Assembly (NCBI GenBank): GCA_045646365.1
Contig: JAZRKP010000083.1
Coordinates: forward strand, 91,809-155,808
Length of the DNA: 64,000 bases
Reading direction: 5' to 3'
From: SIG454 sp045646365
GTDB taxonomy: Bacteria > Bacillota > Clostridia > Monoglobales > Monoglobaceae
This document shows, in pieces, positions 43,981 through 53,721 of the stretch; the first letter of the stretch is position 1, and every line of letters starts with the position of its first letter. The notes under the pieces are model-generated. The model ran no database searches, was not told the DNA's origin, and saw nothing but the letters and a program-made list of their open reading frames with translations. The position numbers were made by a program, and so were the translations under genes.

Positions 43981-44660
43981 TGGATATGAAGAAGTTTAAT
44001 ATAGCAATAGATGGTCCTGCAGGAGCAGGGAAAAGTTCTATTGCCAAAACTGTTGCAGGCAGAATTGAATGTATTTATATTGACACTGGTGCAATGTATC
44101 GCTCTGTTGGTATTTTTGCTCATCAGAAAAGTGTTGATTTAAAAAACGAAAAAAAACTTGCCGATTTACTTGAAAATATGGACATGCAGATAAAATGTGA
44201 AGAAGACGGTCAGCATATCTATATCAATGGCAAAGATATGAATTCTTTAATTCGTACCCCAGAGGCATCTATGGCGGCATCGGCAGTTGCACTCATTCCT
44301 GCAGTCAGATTGAAACTTGTTGAACTTCAACGAGGAATTGCTGAAAAGTCAAGTGTTATAATGGATGGCAGAGATATTGGAACTTATGTTTTGCCTGATG
44401 CTGATGTGAAAATTTTTCTTACTGCTTCTGTTGAAGAAAGAGCAGGCAGAAGATATAAAGAGCTCATTGAAAAAGGCGAAAACTGCACTATGGATGAAGT
44501 TATTTCTGATATGGTTGCCAGAGATAAACAGGATACCGAGAGGGAGTTTGCGCCGTTAAAACAAGCTGAGGATAGTATTTTGTTTGATACTACGGGGCTT
44601 TCATTTGATGAGTCTGTAAATAAAGTAATTGAAATTATAGAAAAGAGTTTGAGTAAATGA
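43980..44660 (+). CDS. cmk: Cytidylate kinase
   Basis: 226 residues. Phosphorylates CMP and dCMP. The P-loop IDGPAGAGKSSIAK is near 10-23, IDTGAMYR near 38, and MDGRDIGTYVLPDADVKIFL near 123 with a lid ARDKQDTERE near 180. The ATG at 43980 overlaps the previous stop; 43986 is an alternative. Followed by plsC and ispH-rpsA, a conserved clostridial run. Confidence 0.95.
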   Translation: MDMKKFNIAIDGPAGAGKSSIAKTVAGRIECIYIDTGAMYRSVGIFAHQKSVDLKNEKKLADLLENMDMQIKCEEDGQHIYINGKDMNSLIRTPEASMAASAVALIPAVRLKLVELQRGIAEKSSVIMDGRDIGTYVLPDADVKIFLTASVEERAGRRYKELIEKGENCTMDEVISDMVARDKQDTEREFAPLKQAEDSILFDTTGLSFDESVNKVIEIIEKSLSK

Positions 44661-45274
44661 TAATTTATCGTATTGTTTCTTTTTTCTTAAATTTGGCTTT
44701 TAAGTTAGCTTTTAATTATAAAGTCGAAGGAAGAGAAAATATTCCTAAGGATAAAAATTTTATATTGGTTTCAAATCACACAAGTAATCTTGACCCACCG
44801 CTTTTAGGTGTGTCATCAAAGATTTTTCTTGGATATATGGCTAAAGAGGAATTGTTTAAGAATAAATTTTTTGGTGGTTTAATAAGCCGCCTTGGTGCTT
44901 TTCCGGTTAGCCGTGGCGGTGGAGATATTGCTGCAATAAAAACTGCTTTAAGACTTTTAAAGGAAGGGCGCAGTATGGTGATTTTTCCTGAAGGTGGAAG
45001 AAGTCGTACTAAAGGGATGCTCCGAAAGGGTAAGTCTGGGGCTGCTCTTATTGCAACAAAAGCAAATGTTGGACTGCTCCCTGTCGGTATTTCGGCTGAT
45101 TTGAAATTCCGTGGGAAAATTGTTGTAAAATTCGGTGAATACATAGATTTATCTTCATACTATAATGAGAAACTTACTTCTGAAAAGCTTCAGGAGATTA
45201 CAGATAAAACTATAATGCCTACGATTGCAAAGCTTGCCGGGGTGAAGGTTTATGAAAATACAAATTGCAGATAA
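44657..45274 (+). CDS. plsC: 1-acyl-sn-glycerol-3-phosphate acyltransferase
   Basis: 205 residues. It adds the second acyl chain in phosphatidic acid synthesis at the membrane. The catalytic NHTSNLDPPLL (H-x4-D) is near 40 and the phosphate-binding FPEGGRSR near 114. A hydrophobic N-terminus (about 4-20) anchors it. Overlaps cmk by 4 bp and ispH by 23 bp. With plsY and gpsA at 51.6-53.2 kb the window encodes several phospholipid steps. Confidence 0.92.
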   Translation: MIIYRIVSFFLNLAFKLAFNYKVEGRENIPKDKNFILVSNHTSNLDPPLLGVSSKIFLGYMAKEELFKNKFFGGLISRLGAFPVSRGGGDIAAIKTALRLLKEGRSMVIFPEGGRSRTKGMLRKGKSGAALIATKANVGLLPVGISADLKFRGKIVVKFGEYIDLSSYYNEKLTSEKLQEITDKTIMPTIAKLAGVKVYENTNCR

Positions 45275-47531
45275 TGCCGGGTTTTGTTTCGGGGTCGGGA
45301 GAGCAGTTAACATCGCTTATGAAACTGCAAAAGATGCAGAAATAACTCCAACATATACTTATGGAATGATTATTCACAATAATGATGTCGTTTCAGACCT
45401 TGAAAGTGCAGGTATTAAATGTATCAATGAGATTGATGATATTCCCAATGGCAGTCGGGTAATTGTCAGAGCACACGGAATATCTGAAAAAGAATATAAT
45501 AAAATGGCAGAAAAGGAAATTGAAATCATTGATGCCACTTGTCCATATGTGAAAAAAATTCATCAAATTGTAAAAAAGGAATTTGAGGATAAACGCCGAA
45601 TAGTAATTATAGGCGACAGGAATCATCCGGAAGTAAAGGGAATAAATGGTTGGTGTAATGAGTCTGCTATCATCCTTTATGATGATAATGAATTGGATGA
45701 AATTCTTGGATTGGACCAAAAAACTCCTGTCAGTTTGGTCACACAAACTACAATCAGGAGAGAATTATTAAAAAAATTTGAAGAAATTTTAAAAAAACAT
45801 TTTACAAATCTGAAAATTTTTGATACAATATGTAATGCGACCTCTTTAAGACAAGAGAGTGCTTCGGCTTTGGCTGAGGAATGTGAGGCTGTGTTTGTTA
45901 TAGGAAGTCCTTCCAGTTCAAACACACAAAAACTTTTTGAAGTATGTAAGGAAAAATGTCCTGATACATTCAAAATTGAAAATGCAAAAGAATTAAATAA
46001 ATATATAAAAATTTTAAACAAAAAAAACAAAGTAGGGATTACCGCCGGAGCATCAACTCCGGATAAGGTAATTAAGGAGGCAAATTTAACCATGGCGGAA
46101 ATTACAAATGAAATGAACTTTGCGGAAGCATTGGAGGAAACTTTAAAACCTCTTAACACAGGTGACATCGTTAAAGGTGTTGTAATCGGTATTACACCAA
46201 CTGAAGTTCAGGTGGATATTGATGGAAAATACGATGGTGTTATTCCTATGGATGAGCTCACTAATGAACCTATCAGTGATGCATCTAAGATTGTTAATAT
46301 CGGTGATGAAGTTGATGTTTTCGTTGTTCATGTAAGTGACAGAGACGGAGTTGTTACCCTTTCAAAGAAGAAGATTGATGCTGATAAAGGGGTAAAAGAA
46401 CTTGAAGCTGATTATGAGGCAAAAACAGTTTTAAACGGAAGAATTGTTGAGATTGTTAAGGGTGGTGTTGTTACTATCGCTAAAGGTGTCAGAGTATTTA
46501 TTCCTGCATCTGAAGCTGCTGAACGCTTTATTGACGATTTAGGTTCACTTTTAAACACTGAAGCTTCTTTCAGAATTATTAAAATGGACAGAGACAGAAG
46601 AGGTCGTCTCAGAGTTGTTGGTTCCATAAAGTCTGTTGCTAAGGAAATTTCTGCTAAAAAGGCTGAAGAATTCTGGGCAAGTGCTGAGGAAAGAAAAGCA
46701 TACACAGGAACTGTTAAAATGCTTACAAACTTTGGTGCATTCATTGATCTTGGTGGCGTAGACGGTCTTATCCATATTTCTGAACTTTCAGATATGAGAA
46801 TTAAGCACCCATCCGAAGTTGTTAAAGTTGGCGACAGCATAGATGTATTCATTAAGTCTTTAGATAAGGAAACAGGTAAGGTTTCTTTAGTTAAGGAATT
46901 TAAAGAAGATAAGAGAGCTGCTTTCTGGGCAGGTGCTGAAGTTGGCAAAAAATACAACGGTGTTGTTAAATCTCTTACAAACTTCGGTGCATTCGTTGAT
47001 ATCGGCGGTGTTGACGGTCTTGTTCACATTTCTGAACTTTCCTGGAACAGAATTAAGCATCCATCTGAAGTAATCAGCGTTGGTGATACAATCGAAATAT
47101 ATATTAAGGAACTCGACAAGGAAACAAACAAGATTTCCCTTGGCTATAAGAAAGAAGAAGATAGCCCATGGCTTAAAGGAACAAAAGATTTAAGCGTTGG
47201 CGATACTGTTAAATGTAAAATCGTTAGAATTCTTCCTTTCGGTGCATTTGCTGAGATTGCTCCGTTTGTTGACGGACTTATCCATATTTCTCAGATTTCA
47301 AACGAAAGAATTGCTAAACCATCTGATGCACTTGCTATCGGTGATGAAGTTGATGCGAAAATTCTTGAAATCAACAATGAGACAAAGCAGATTGCTCTTT
47401 CAGTTAAAGCGTTGCTTCCTGAAGTAGTTGTTGAAGAAGCTCCGGTTGAAGAACCAGAAGAAACATCATACACAGAAGATGTTTCCTTTACACTTGGTGA
47501 TACATTAGGTGATATTCTCGACGCAGAATAA
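45252..47531 (+). CDS. ispH: Fusion of IspH (HMBPP reductase) and ribosomal protein S1
   Basis: 759 residues. Residues 1 to about 280 are IspH, the last step of the non-mevalonate isoprenoid route, with all three [4Fe-4S] cysteines: C12 (GFCFGVG), C97 (DATCPY) and C194 (CNATS). From about 299 follow five S1 RNA-binding repeats. The second repeat is divergent; the third to fifth have the GxFGAFVDIGGVDGLVHISELS form. The junction region (residues ~270-300) has an internal ATG near 46092 preceded by AAGGAGG, which could yield a separate S1 protein. Such fusions are known in Clostridia. Confidence 0.95.
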   Translation: MKIQIADNAGFCFGVGRAVNIAYETAKDAEITPTYTYGMIIHNNDVVSDLESAGIKCINEIDDIPNGSRVIVRAHGISEKEYNKMAEKEIEIIDATCPYVKKIHQIVKKEFEDKRRIVIIGDRNHPEVKGINGWCNESAIILYDDNELDEILGLDQKTPVSLVTQTTIRRELLKKFEEILKKHFTNLKIFDTICNATSLRQESASALAEECEAVFVIGSPSSSNTQKLFEVCKEKCPDTFKIENAKELNKYIKILNKKNKVGITAGASTPDKVIKEANLTMAEITNEMNFAEALEETLKPLNTGDIVKGVVIGITPTEVQVDIDGKYDGVIPMDELTNEPISDASKIVNIGDEVDVFVVHVSDRDGVVTLSKKKIDADKGVKELEADYEAKTVLNGRIVEIVKGGVVTIAKGVRVFIPASEAAERFIDDLGSLLNTEASFRIIKMDRDRRGRLRVVGSIKSVAKEISAKKAEEFWASAEERKAYTGTVKMLTNFGAFIDLGGVDGLIHISELSDMRIKHPSEVVKVGDSIDVFIKSLDKETGKVSLVKEFKEDKRAAFWAGAEVGKKYNGVVKSLTNFGAFVDIGGVDGLVHISELSWNRIKHPSEVISVGDTIEIYIKELDKETNKISLGYKKEEDSPWLKGTKDLSVGDTVKCKIVRILPFGAFAEIAPFVDGLIHISQISNERIAKPSDALAIGDEVDAKILEINNETKQIALSVKALLPEVVVEEAPVEEPEETSYTEDVSFTLGDTLGDILDAE

Positions 47532-47542
47532 TGTTTATTATG

Positions 47543-47578
47543 ATAGGTTGCGGCAATTTGTTTTGCTGCAACCTATTT
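47543..47578 (+). terminator. Intrinsic terminator after ispH-rpsA
   Basis: 14-bp stem ATAGGTTGCGGCAA / TTGCTGCAACCTAT with one G-U pair and a 6-nt loop, followed by TT, 11 bp after the stop. Confidence 0.85.
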
Positions 47579-47597
47579 AAATAAGAGGTGTTTTATT

Positions 47598-48980
47598 TTG
47601 AATTTATCTGAATTTAAAAATGAGATTTCAGGGAAAAAGGTTTCGGTTATTGGTGTTGGCGTAAGCAATATCCCACTTATAAAAATGCTTTCATCGTTAG
47701 GAGCAGAGATTGTTGCTCACGATAAAAGAGGAAAAGATCAACTTGGCGGAACCTATGACGAATTGTCGTCAATAGGGGTTAAATTTGTTTTGGGTGATGA
47801 TTATTTGAAACATATTCCCGATGATGTTGATTTTATTTTCAAAACGCCCGGCATTAGGTACGATATTCCGGAAATTGCCGATAAAATTGATAAAGGTGCT
47901 AAACTTTCTTCGGAAATGAATTTGTTTTTTGAACTGTGTCCTGTTCCAATTATTGCTGTTACTGGTAGTGACGGAAAAACAACTACGACTACACTTATTT
48001 CTGAATTATTGAAGAGAGAAGGGTTTGGGTGTCACCTTGGTGGAAACATAGGAATGCCTCTTGTTGATAAAACGGAAAGTATTAAGGAAAATGACAAAGT
48101 TGTTCTTGAACTTTCAAGTTTTCAACTTCATACAATGCATAAAACACCGCACATTGCGGTTATAACAAATGTAACGCCAAATCATCTTGATTGGCATACC
48201 GACCTTAAGGAATATGAAGAAGCAAAGAAGAATATATTCCTTAACCAAACAGATAATGATATAACTGTGCTGAATTATGATAATGAGGTTACTCGTTCGT
48301 TCTCGGAGTTTACTAAAAATTACATATTTTTCAGCAGAAAGAATTCCCTTGAAAATGGGATATGCTTAGATGAAAATTATATTGTTTTAAAAGAAAATGG
48401 TGAAATTAAAGAAACAATTTTAGATATAAATACAATTAAAATTCCGGGAATGCACAATGTTGAAAATTATATGGCAGCAATCGCAGCAACACTTGGAATG
48501 GTGTCGTTGGAGACAATAAGATATACTGCTGAAAATTTTGGCGGCGTTCCACATAGAATTGAGCTTGTCAGAGAGCTTGATGGTGTTAAATATTATAATG
48601 ATTCTATCGCAAGCACTCCGGCAAGAACAACTGCAGGATTGATTTCATTTGGTGATAAAAAGGTTATTCTTATCGCCGGTGGATACGATAAAAAAATACC
48701 ATTCGACGGATTTGGCGAAGTAGTAAACAAGCATGTAAAAAAACTTATATTGGTTGGTGCAACTGCTCCAAAAATTGAATATGAGGTTAAAAATTCAAAA
48801 AGTTATGACGGTTTACCTGTATATATGGCGGAAAGCTTTGAAAATGCCGTTGTAACTTCGAAAAATGTTGCAGATGAGGGTGATGTTGTTGTTTTATCCC
48901 CTGCTTGTGCAAGCTTTGATTTATTTAAGAATTTTGAAGAGAGAGGAAATGTGTTTAAGGATTTAGTTAATAATCTTTAA
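47598..48980 (+). CDS. murD: UDP-N-acetylmuramoylalanine-D-glutamate ligase
   Basis: 460 residues. Adds D-glutamate to the peptidoglycan precursor. N-terminal Rossmann (SVIGVGVSNIPLIKM near 17), ATP loop TGSDGKTTTTTLI near 120, NHLDWH near 195, and the middle and C-terminal domain motif YNDSIASTPART near 332. It starts with TTG at 47598, with AAGAGGTG before it; no ATG fits. It lies outside any visible dcw cluster. Confidence 0.95.
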   Translation: MNLSEFKNEISGKKVSVIGVGVSNIPLIKMLSSLGAEIVAHDKRGKDQLGGTYDELSSIGVKFVLGDDYLKHIPDDVDFIFKTPGIRYDIPEIADKIDKGAKLSSEMNLFFELCPVPIIAVTGSDGKTTTTTLISELLKREGFGCHLGGNIGMPLVDKTESIKENDKVVLELSSFQLHTMHKTPHIAVITNVTPNHLDWHTDLKEYEEAKKNIFLNQTDNDITVLNYDNEVTRSFSEFTKNYIFFSRKNSLENGICLDENYIVLKENGEIKETILDINTIKIPGMHNVENYMAAIAATLGMVSLETIRYTAENFGGVPHRIELVRELDGVKYYNDSIASTPARTTAGLISFGDKKVILIAGGYDKKIPFDGFGEVVNKHVKKLILVGATAPKIEYEVKNSKSYDGLPVYMAESFENAVVTSKNVADEGDVVVLSPACASFDLFKNFEERGNVFKDLVNNL

Positions 48981-48990
48981 ATTAAATGTT

Positions 48991-50268
48991 ATGTCAGCAG
49001 TTATTTCGAATGTAAATGACGGTAGTCTTGCTCAGAAAATGGGACTAAAGCCGGGCGATAAAATTGAATATATAAACGGGAAAGAACTTATTGATTATCT
49101 TGATTATATGTATCTTTCCGCTAACGAGGAAATTGAAATCAAATTATCAGATGGAAGAGTTTTTAAAGTTTCAAATCCTGATTATGAGCCATTGGGAATT
49201 GAATTTGAGACTTTACTTATTGATAAACCGAAATCCTGTCTTAATAAGTGCGTTTTCTGTTTTATTGACCAACTTCCGCCACAAATGAGGGAAAGCTGTT
49301 ATTTTAAAGATGATGATTATAGATTGTCTTTCCTTCAGGGGAATTATGTAACATTGACAAATTTATCCGATAGAGATTTAGACCGTATTATTGAATATAA
49401 TCTTCCGAGAATCAATGTTTCTGTTCATACAACAAATCCTGATTTGAGAAGGAAAATGCTTAATAATAAAAATGCGGGAAAAATTATGGAACAAATCCAC
49501 AAACTTGCAGCAGGCGGACTTAATATGAATTGCCAGATTGTTCTTTGTCCGGGCTATAATGATAAGGATGAACTCGATAGAACACTTTCTGACCTTGAGC
49601 AGTTTTGTTATGAAATTGAAAGTGTTTCTGTTGTTCCTGTCGGGATTTCTGATTTTAGAGAAAATCTTCCTTTGATGACTCCTTTTAATAAGGAAAGTGC
49701 TAAAGAGGTTATAGTGCAGATTGAGAAATGGCAGAGGCACTTTAAGGAAAAAGTCGGGACTAATTTTGTTTATTTGAGTGATGAATTTTATATTACAGCA
49801 GATATGCCCATACCAGAGGCGGAAGAATATTTTGATTTTCCTCAGATTGAGAATGGTGTCGGCCTTTGTGCTTCACTAAAAAGCGAGTTTGAAGAAGCTA
49901 TAGAAGATTGTGAGGAAAAGGTTGTTAAGACCGAAAAATCCATTGCAACGGGAGTCATTTCCTATGAGTTTATCAAAAGTTTAGTGGACAAGCTTAATGG
50001 TGAACCAATACACATTTATAAAATTATCAATAATTTTTTTGGGAGTAAAATTACTGTAACGGGATTGATTACAGGACAAGATTTGATTAAGCAGTTAAAA
50101 GGAAAGAATCTTGGGAAAAAGCTGGTGCTTTCAAAATCTATGCTTAAGCACGATGAGGAAATATTTCTTGACAATACAACTCTTGATGATGTAAGGCGTG
50201 AATTAGGAGTTGAGATTATACTAAACGATAATGACGGCTATCAGTTGCTTGATGCACTTTTAGATTAG
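48991..50268 (+). CDS. DUF512 PDZ-radical SAM-like protein
   Basis: 425 residues. An N-terminal PDZ-like domain (SVI/LAQKMGLKPGDKIEYINGKE to about 60) is followed by a radical SAM-type cluster motif CLNKCVFCFIDQLPPQMR near 82, then the C-terminal DUF512 domain. The family is strictly anaerobic in distribution and its function is unknown. The start is only 10 bp after murD. der follows 11 bp later, so it may belong to the murD/der transcript. Confidence 0.85.
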   Translation: MSAVISNVNDGSLAQKMGLKPGDKIEYINGKELIDYLDYMYLSANEEIEIKLSDGRVFKVSNPDYEPLGIEFETLLIDKPKSCLNKCVFCFIDQLPPQMRESCYFKDDDYRLSFLQGNYVTLTNLSDRDLDRIIEYNLPRINVSVHTTNPDLRRKMLNNKNAGKIMEQIHKLAAGGLNMNCQIVLCPGYNDKDELDRTLSDLEQFCYEIESVSVVPVGISDFRENLPLMTPFNKESAKEVIVQIEKWQRHFKEKVGTNFVYLSDEFYITADMPIPEAEEYFDFPQIENGVGLCASLKSEFEEAIEDCEEKVVKTEKSIATGVISYEFIKSLVDKLNGEPIHIYKIINNFFGSKITVTGLITGQDLIKQLKGKNLGKKLVLSKSMLKHDEEIFLDNTTLDDVRRELGVEIILNDNDGYQLLDALLD

Positions 50269-50279
50269 GAGGGGATATA

Positions 50280-51608
50280 ATGAAGCCGACAGTTGCTATT
50301 GTTGGTCGTCCTAATGTGGGAAAATCAACATTATTTAATAAAATTACAGGTAAGCGTATCTCTATTGTTGAGGATACGCCAGGAATAACGCGAGACAGAA
50401 TATATGGAGATGCGGAATGGCTTGGAAAGAGTTTTACGCTTATTGATACGGGTGGTATTGAACCATACAGTAAAGACATTATTTTATCGCAAATGCGTCA
50501 ACAGGCAAATCTTGCAATAGATATGGCTGATGTTATTTTGTTTATGGTAAACATTCGTGACGGACTGACTGCAGCGGACAATGATGTTGCGGCGATGCTC
50601 CAGAAAAGCAATAAACCAATAATTCTTGTATGTAATAAAGCGGATGCACCGGGCGAACTTCCCATGGAAGCTTATGAGTTTTATAATTTAGGACTTGGTG
50701 ATCCGGTTGCGGTTTCTTCAATCCACGGATTGGGGGTTGGTGACCTTCTTGATATGATTGTTTCATATTTTCCCGAAGATTTGGAGGAAGAGGATGAGAG
50801 CGAAGTAATCCATGTTGCGATCGTTGGTAAACCTAATGCCGGAAAATCATCTCTTACCAATAAAATATTAGGTGAGAATCGTGTTATTGTAAGTGATATA
50901 GCCGGTACAACACGAGATGCTATTGACAGTAAGTTTGAAAAAGACGGACAGGAATATGTAATTATTGATACTGCAGGAATGAGAAAACGCGGTAAAATCA
51001 GTGAAGATGTTGAGAGATATAGTGTTGTTCGTGCTTTAGGAGCTGTTGAGAGAGCCGATGTTTGTATTATTATGATTGATGCAACGGAGGGGATTACGGA
51101 GCAGGATACAAAGATTGCAGGTTATGTTCATGAGCAGGGTAAGGCTTGTATTATTGCAGTCAATAAATGGGATTTGGTTGCAAAAGAGACCAATACAATG
51201 AATGAATTTAAAAACAGAGTTAAAGAGGGGCTTAATTTTATGATGTATGCTCCGTCAATTTTCATATCTGCCCAGACTGGTCAAAGAGTTGATGATTTGT
51301 TTGATATGATAAAATCTGTTCTTGCTGAGAACACGAAGCGTATTTCAACTGGTCTTTTAAACGATGTTATAAACGATGCTGTTGCTATGGTTCAGCCACC
51401 GTCCGATAAAGGAAAACGACTCAAAATCTATTACGGAACTCAAAGTGGGGTTAAGCCGCCCACGTTTGTATTGTTTGTTAATAATGCTGAACTTGCGCAC
51501 TATTCGTATGTCAGATATCTTGAAAATCAAATAAGAGCGAAATTTGGTTTCGAGGGAACGCCTCTTAAATTTATAATCAGAGAAAAAGGGGAAAAATTCA
51601 ATGGTTAA
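50280..51608 (+). CDS. der: Ribosome-assembly GTPase Der (EngA)
   Basis: 442 residues. Two tandem G domains, GRPNVGKSTLFNKIT near 8-22 and GKPNAGKSSLTNKIL near 183-197, and a C-terminal KH-like domain. Der acts in 50S maturation. The overlap of 8 bp with plsY and the order der-plsY-gpsA are conserved among Firmicutes. Confidence 0.96.
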   Translation: MKPTVAIVGRPNVGKSTLFNKITGKRISIVEDTPGITRDRIYGDAEWLGKSFTLIDTGGIEPYSKDIILSQMRQQANLAIDMADVILFMVNIRDGLTAADNDVAAMLQKSNKPIILVCNKADAPGELPMEAYEFYNLGLGDPVAVSSIHGLGVGDLLDMIVSYFPEDLEEEDESEVIHVAIVGKPNAGKSSLTNKILGENRVIVSDIAGTTRDAIDSKFEKDGQEYVIIDTAGMRKRGKISEDVERYSVVRALGAVERADVCIIMIDATEGITEQDTKIAGYVHEQGKACIIAVNKWDLVAKETNTMNEFKNRVKEGLNFMMYAPSIFISAQTGQRVDDLFDMIKSVLAENTKRISTGLLNDVINDAVAMVQPPSDKGKRLKIYYGTQSGVKPPTFVLFVNNAELAHYSYVRYLENQIRAKFGFEGTPLKFIIREKGEKFNG

Positions 51609-52209
51609 ATGTATTATCGTTTTTATTATTGCATATTTGCTTGGTAGTGTAAATACATCTATTATTGTTGGAAAAATTATGTCTGGTGAGGATATAAGAA
51701 AGTATGGAAGTGGAAATGCAGGGGCAACAAATACGCTAAGAACTTTTGGTAAACTTGCTGCGATTTTAGTTGTCATCGGTGATGTTTTAAAGGCTGTTAT
51801 TGCTATTTTGATTGCAAAGCTTTTATGCGATGAAGAGTATGCTTTGTATATTGCAAGCGTATGTGTTATCCTAGGACATAACTTTCCCGTTTTCTTTGGT
51901 TTTAAAGGTGGTAAGGGAATTGTTGTTTCTGCAGTTGCTTGCCTTTTTACTGATTGGAAAATTGGCATATTAGTTATCGTTATTTCACTTCTGATAATGA
52001 TAATAAGCAAATATGTTTCTCTTGGAAGTGTTTTAGGTGCTTGTTTTATGATTGTTTTAGGTCTTATAATCAGACGACCTTTTGATATCGAATACACAAT
52101 TTTTTCAGTAGTTGTTGCATTTCTTGCAATTATTATGCACAGGCAAAATATTGTTAGATTGATAAAGGGAACAGAAAATAAACTTAGTTTTTCAAAAGGA
52201 GATAAATAG
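51601..52209 (+). CDS. plsY: Glycerol-3-phosphate acyltransferase PlsY
   Basis: 202 residues with about five membrane helices. It uses acyl phosphate to acylate glycerol-3-phosphate. Family motifs: LLGSVNTSIIVGK near 14, YGSGNAGATNTLRTFG near 36-51 and GHNFPVFFGFKGGKGI near 92-107. It overlaps der, and gpsA starts 2 bp after its stop. Confidence 0.95.
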   Translation: MVKCIIVFIIAYLLGSVNTSIIVGKIMSGEDIRKYGSGNAGATNTLRTFGKLAAILVVIGDVLKAVIAILIAKLLCDEEYALYIASVCVILGHNFPVFFGFKGGKGIVVSAVACLFTDWKIGILVIVISLLIMIISKYVSLGSVLGACFMIVLGLIIRRPFDIEYTIFSVVVAFLAIIMHRQNIVRLIKGTENKLSFSKGDK

Positions 52210-52211
52210 CT

Positions 52212-53225
52212 ATGGCGAAAATCAGCGTAATAGGCAGTGGCGGCTGGGGCACAGCAATCGCAGTTATGCTCTCGAAAAATGGACATAGTGTTAATTTATG
52301 GTCCTTTTTTAAAGAAGAATCGGATGACTTAAAAAAATACAGAGAAAATAAGCGTTTTCTTCCCGGGATTATTTTTAATGAAAATATCGTTATGACATCA
52401 GATATAAAGGAATGTGCAAATTCTGATGTTTATGTTATGGCGTCCCCCTCCCACGCAGTACGAAATACCGCTAAAATTCTTGCGGAAATCATCAATGAAG
52501 GGGATATTATTTTAAATATCGCAAAGGGTATTGAAGAAAATACATACAAGACCATGTCAGAGGTTATAAAAGATGAGATACCTTGTTGCAAGATTGCTGT
52601 AATGTCAGGACCATCTCACGCCGAGGAGGTTTCTAAAGGGATTCCAACAACTAACACTATCGCATCTGAAAATATGAAGATTGCTGAATATGTTCAGGAT
52701 TTATTTATGAATCAAGCCTTTAGAATTTATACAAATTCTGATATTAAAGGTGTTGAACTTGGTGGGTCACTTAAAAATGTAATTGCTCTTTGTTGCGGCG
52801 TTTTGGATGGAATGGGACTTGGTGATAACACGAAAGCTGCCCTTATGACTCGAGGTCTTGTTGAAATGAAGAGACTTGGTATTGCTCTTGGTGCTAAGAC
52901 CGAAACTTTTAATGGTTTATCGGGCATTGGTGATTTAATTGTAACTTGCACAAGTATGCATTCCAGAAACCGAAGAGCAGGGATATTGATTGGTCAGGGA
53001 AAATCTCTGGAAGAAGCACAAAAAGAGGTCGGAATGGTTGTTGAAGGTGTTAAAACCTGTAAGGCAGCTAAGGAACTGGCGGATAAAGCTAATGTGGAAA
53101 TGCCTATAATAAGCGAAGCATATAAGGTTTTATTTGAAAATGAAAATGTTTCTACTGCTCTTGAAAATCTTATGGGCAGACTTAAAAAGAACGAAACAGA
53201 GGATTCTTTTTTGCATAAAGTATAA
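52212..53225 (+). CDS. gpsA: Glycerol-3-phosphate dehydrogenase (NAD(P)+)
   Basis: 337 residues. It makes glycerol-3-phosphate for PlsY. GSGGWGTAIAVML near 7-19 binds NAD(P), SGPSHAEEV is near 136, the catalytic lysine is in GSLKNVIALCCGVLDGMGLGDN near 188, and GLSGIGDLIVTCTSMHSRNR near 238. The neighbouring plsY gives its substrate use in membrane lipid synthesis. Confidence 0.96.
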   Translation: MAKISVIGSGGWGTAIAVMLSKNGHSVNLWSFFKEESDDLKKYRENKRFLPGIIFNENIVMTSDIKECANSDVYVMASPSHAVRNTAKILAEIINEGDIILNIAKGIEENTYKTMSEVIKDEIPCCKIAVMSGPSHAEEVSKGIPTTNTIASENMKIAEYVQDLFMNQAFRIYTNSDIKGVELGGSLKNVIALCCGVLDGMGLGDNTKAALMTRGLVEMKRLGIALGAKTETFNGLSGIGDLIVTCTSMHSRNRRAGILIGQGKSLEEAQKEVGMVVEGVKTCKAAKELADKANVEMPIISEAYKVLFENENVSTALENLMGRLKKNETEDSFLHKV

Positions 53226-53238
53226 CTGAGGTGATTTT

Positions 53239-53721
53239 ATGGATATTTTATCATATTTGAAAAAAGGTGCATTTTTAACCACAATTTGCGAAGATAAAGT
53301 TAATACAATGACGATTTCATGGGGAAATATTGGTATTGAATGGGGAGAAGATGTTTTTATTGCTCTTGTCAGAGATAGCCGATTCACGAAGAATTATCTT
53401 GATAAAAATGGTAAGTTCAGTGTTACAATCCCAACCGATAATTCTCTTAAAAATGAACTTGCTTTTTGCGGAACAAAATCAGGAAGAGATTTTGATAAAA
53501 TAAAAGAATGTGGGCTTACATTAGAAAAATCTGATAATTTTGATGTTCCTCATATAAAATGCAATTCGATTATTGTTGAATGTGAAGTTATGTATTATCA
53601 GAGAATGGATGAAGCGAATATGAGTGATGCTTTTAAAGAAAAGTTTTATTCATCGGGCGACATTCACACTCTTTATCACGGTAAAATTCTTAATATGTAT
53701 GAGGTTAAATGTGAAGATTAA
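53239..53721 (+). CDS. Flavin reductase-like FMN-binding protein
   Basis: 160 residues of a flavin reductase-like beta barrel. Typical blocks are GAFLTTICEDKVNTMTISW near residue 10, VFIALVRDSRFTKNYLDKNGKFSV near 38-61 and FCGTKSGRDFDK near 77. It probably binds FMN; the redox partner is unknown. It overlaps queH by 11 bp and follows gpsA by 13 bp. Confidence 0.85.
   Translation: MDILSYLKKGAFLTTICEDKVNTMTISWGNIGIEWGEDVFIALVRDSRFTKNYLDKNGKFSVTIPTDNSLKNELAFCGTKSGRDFDKIKECGLTLEKSDNFDVPHIKCNSIIVECEVMYYQRMDEANMSDAFKEKFYSSGDIHTLYHGKILNMYEVKCED

Noticed and set aside
51357..52286. 309-residue minus-strand ORF
   Set aside because: Antisense to der, plsY and the gpsA start, all of which have clear motifs; a composition shadow.
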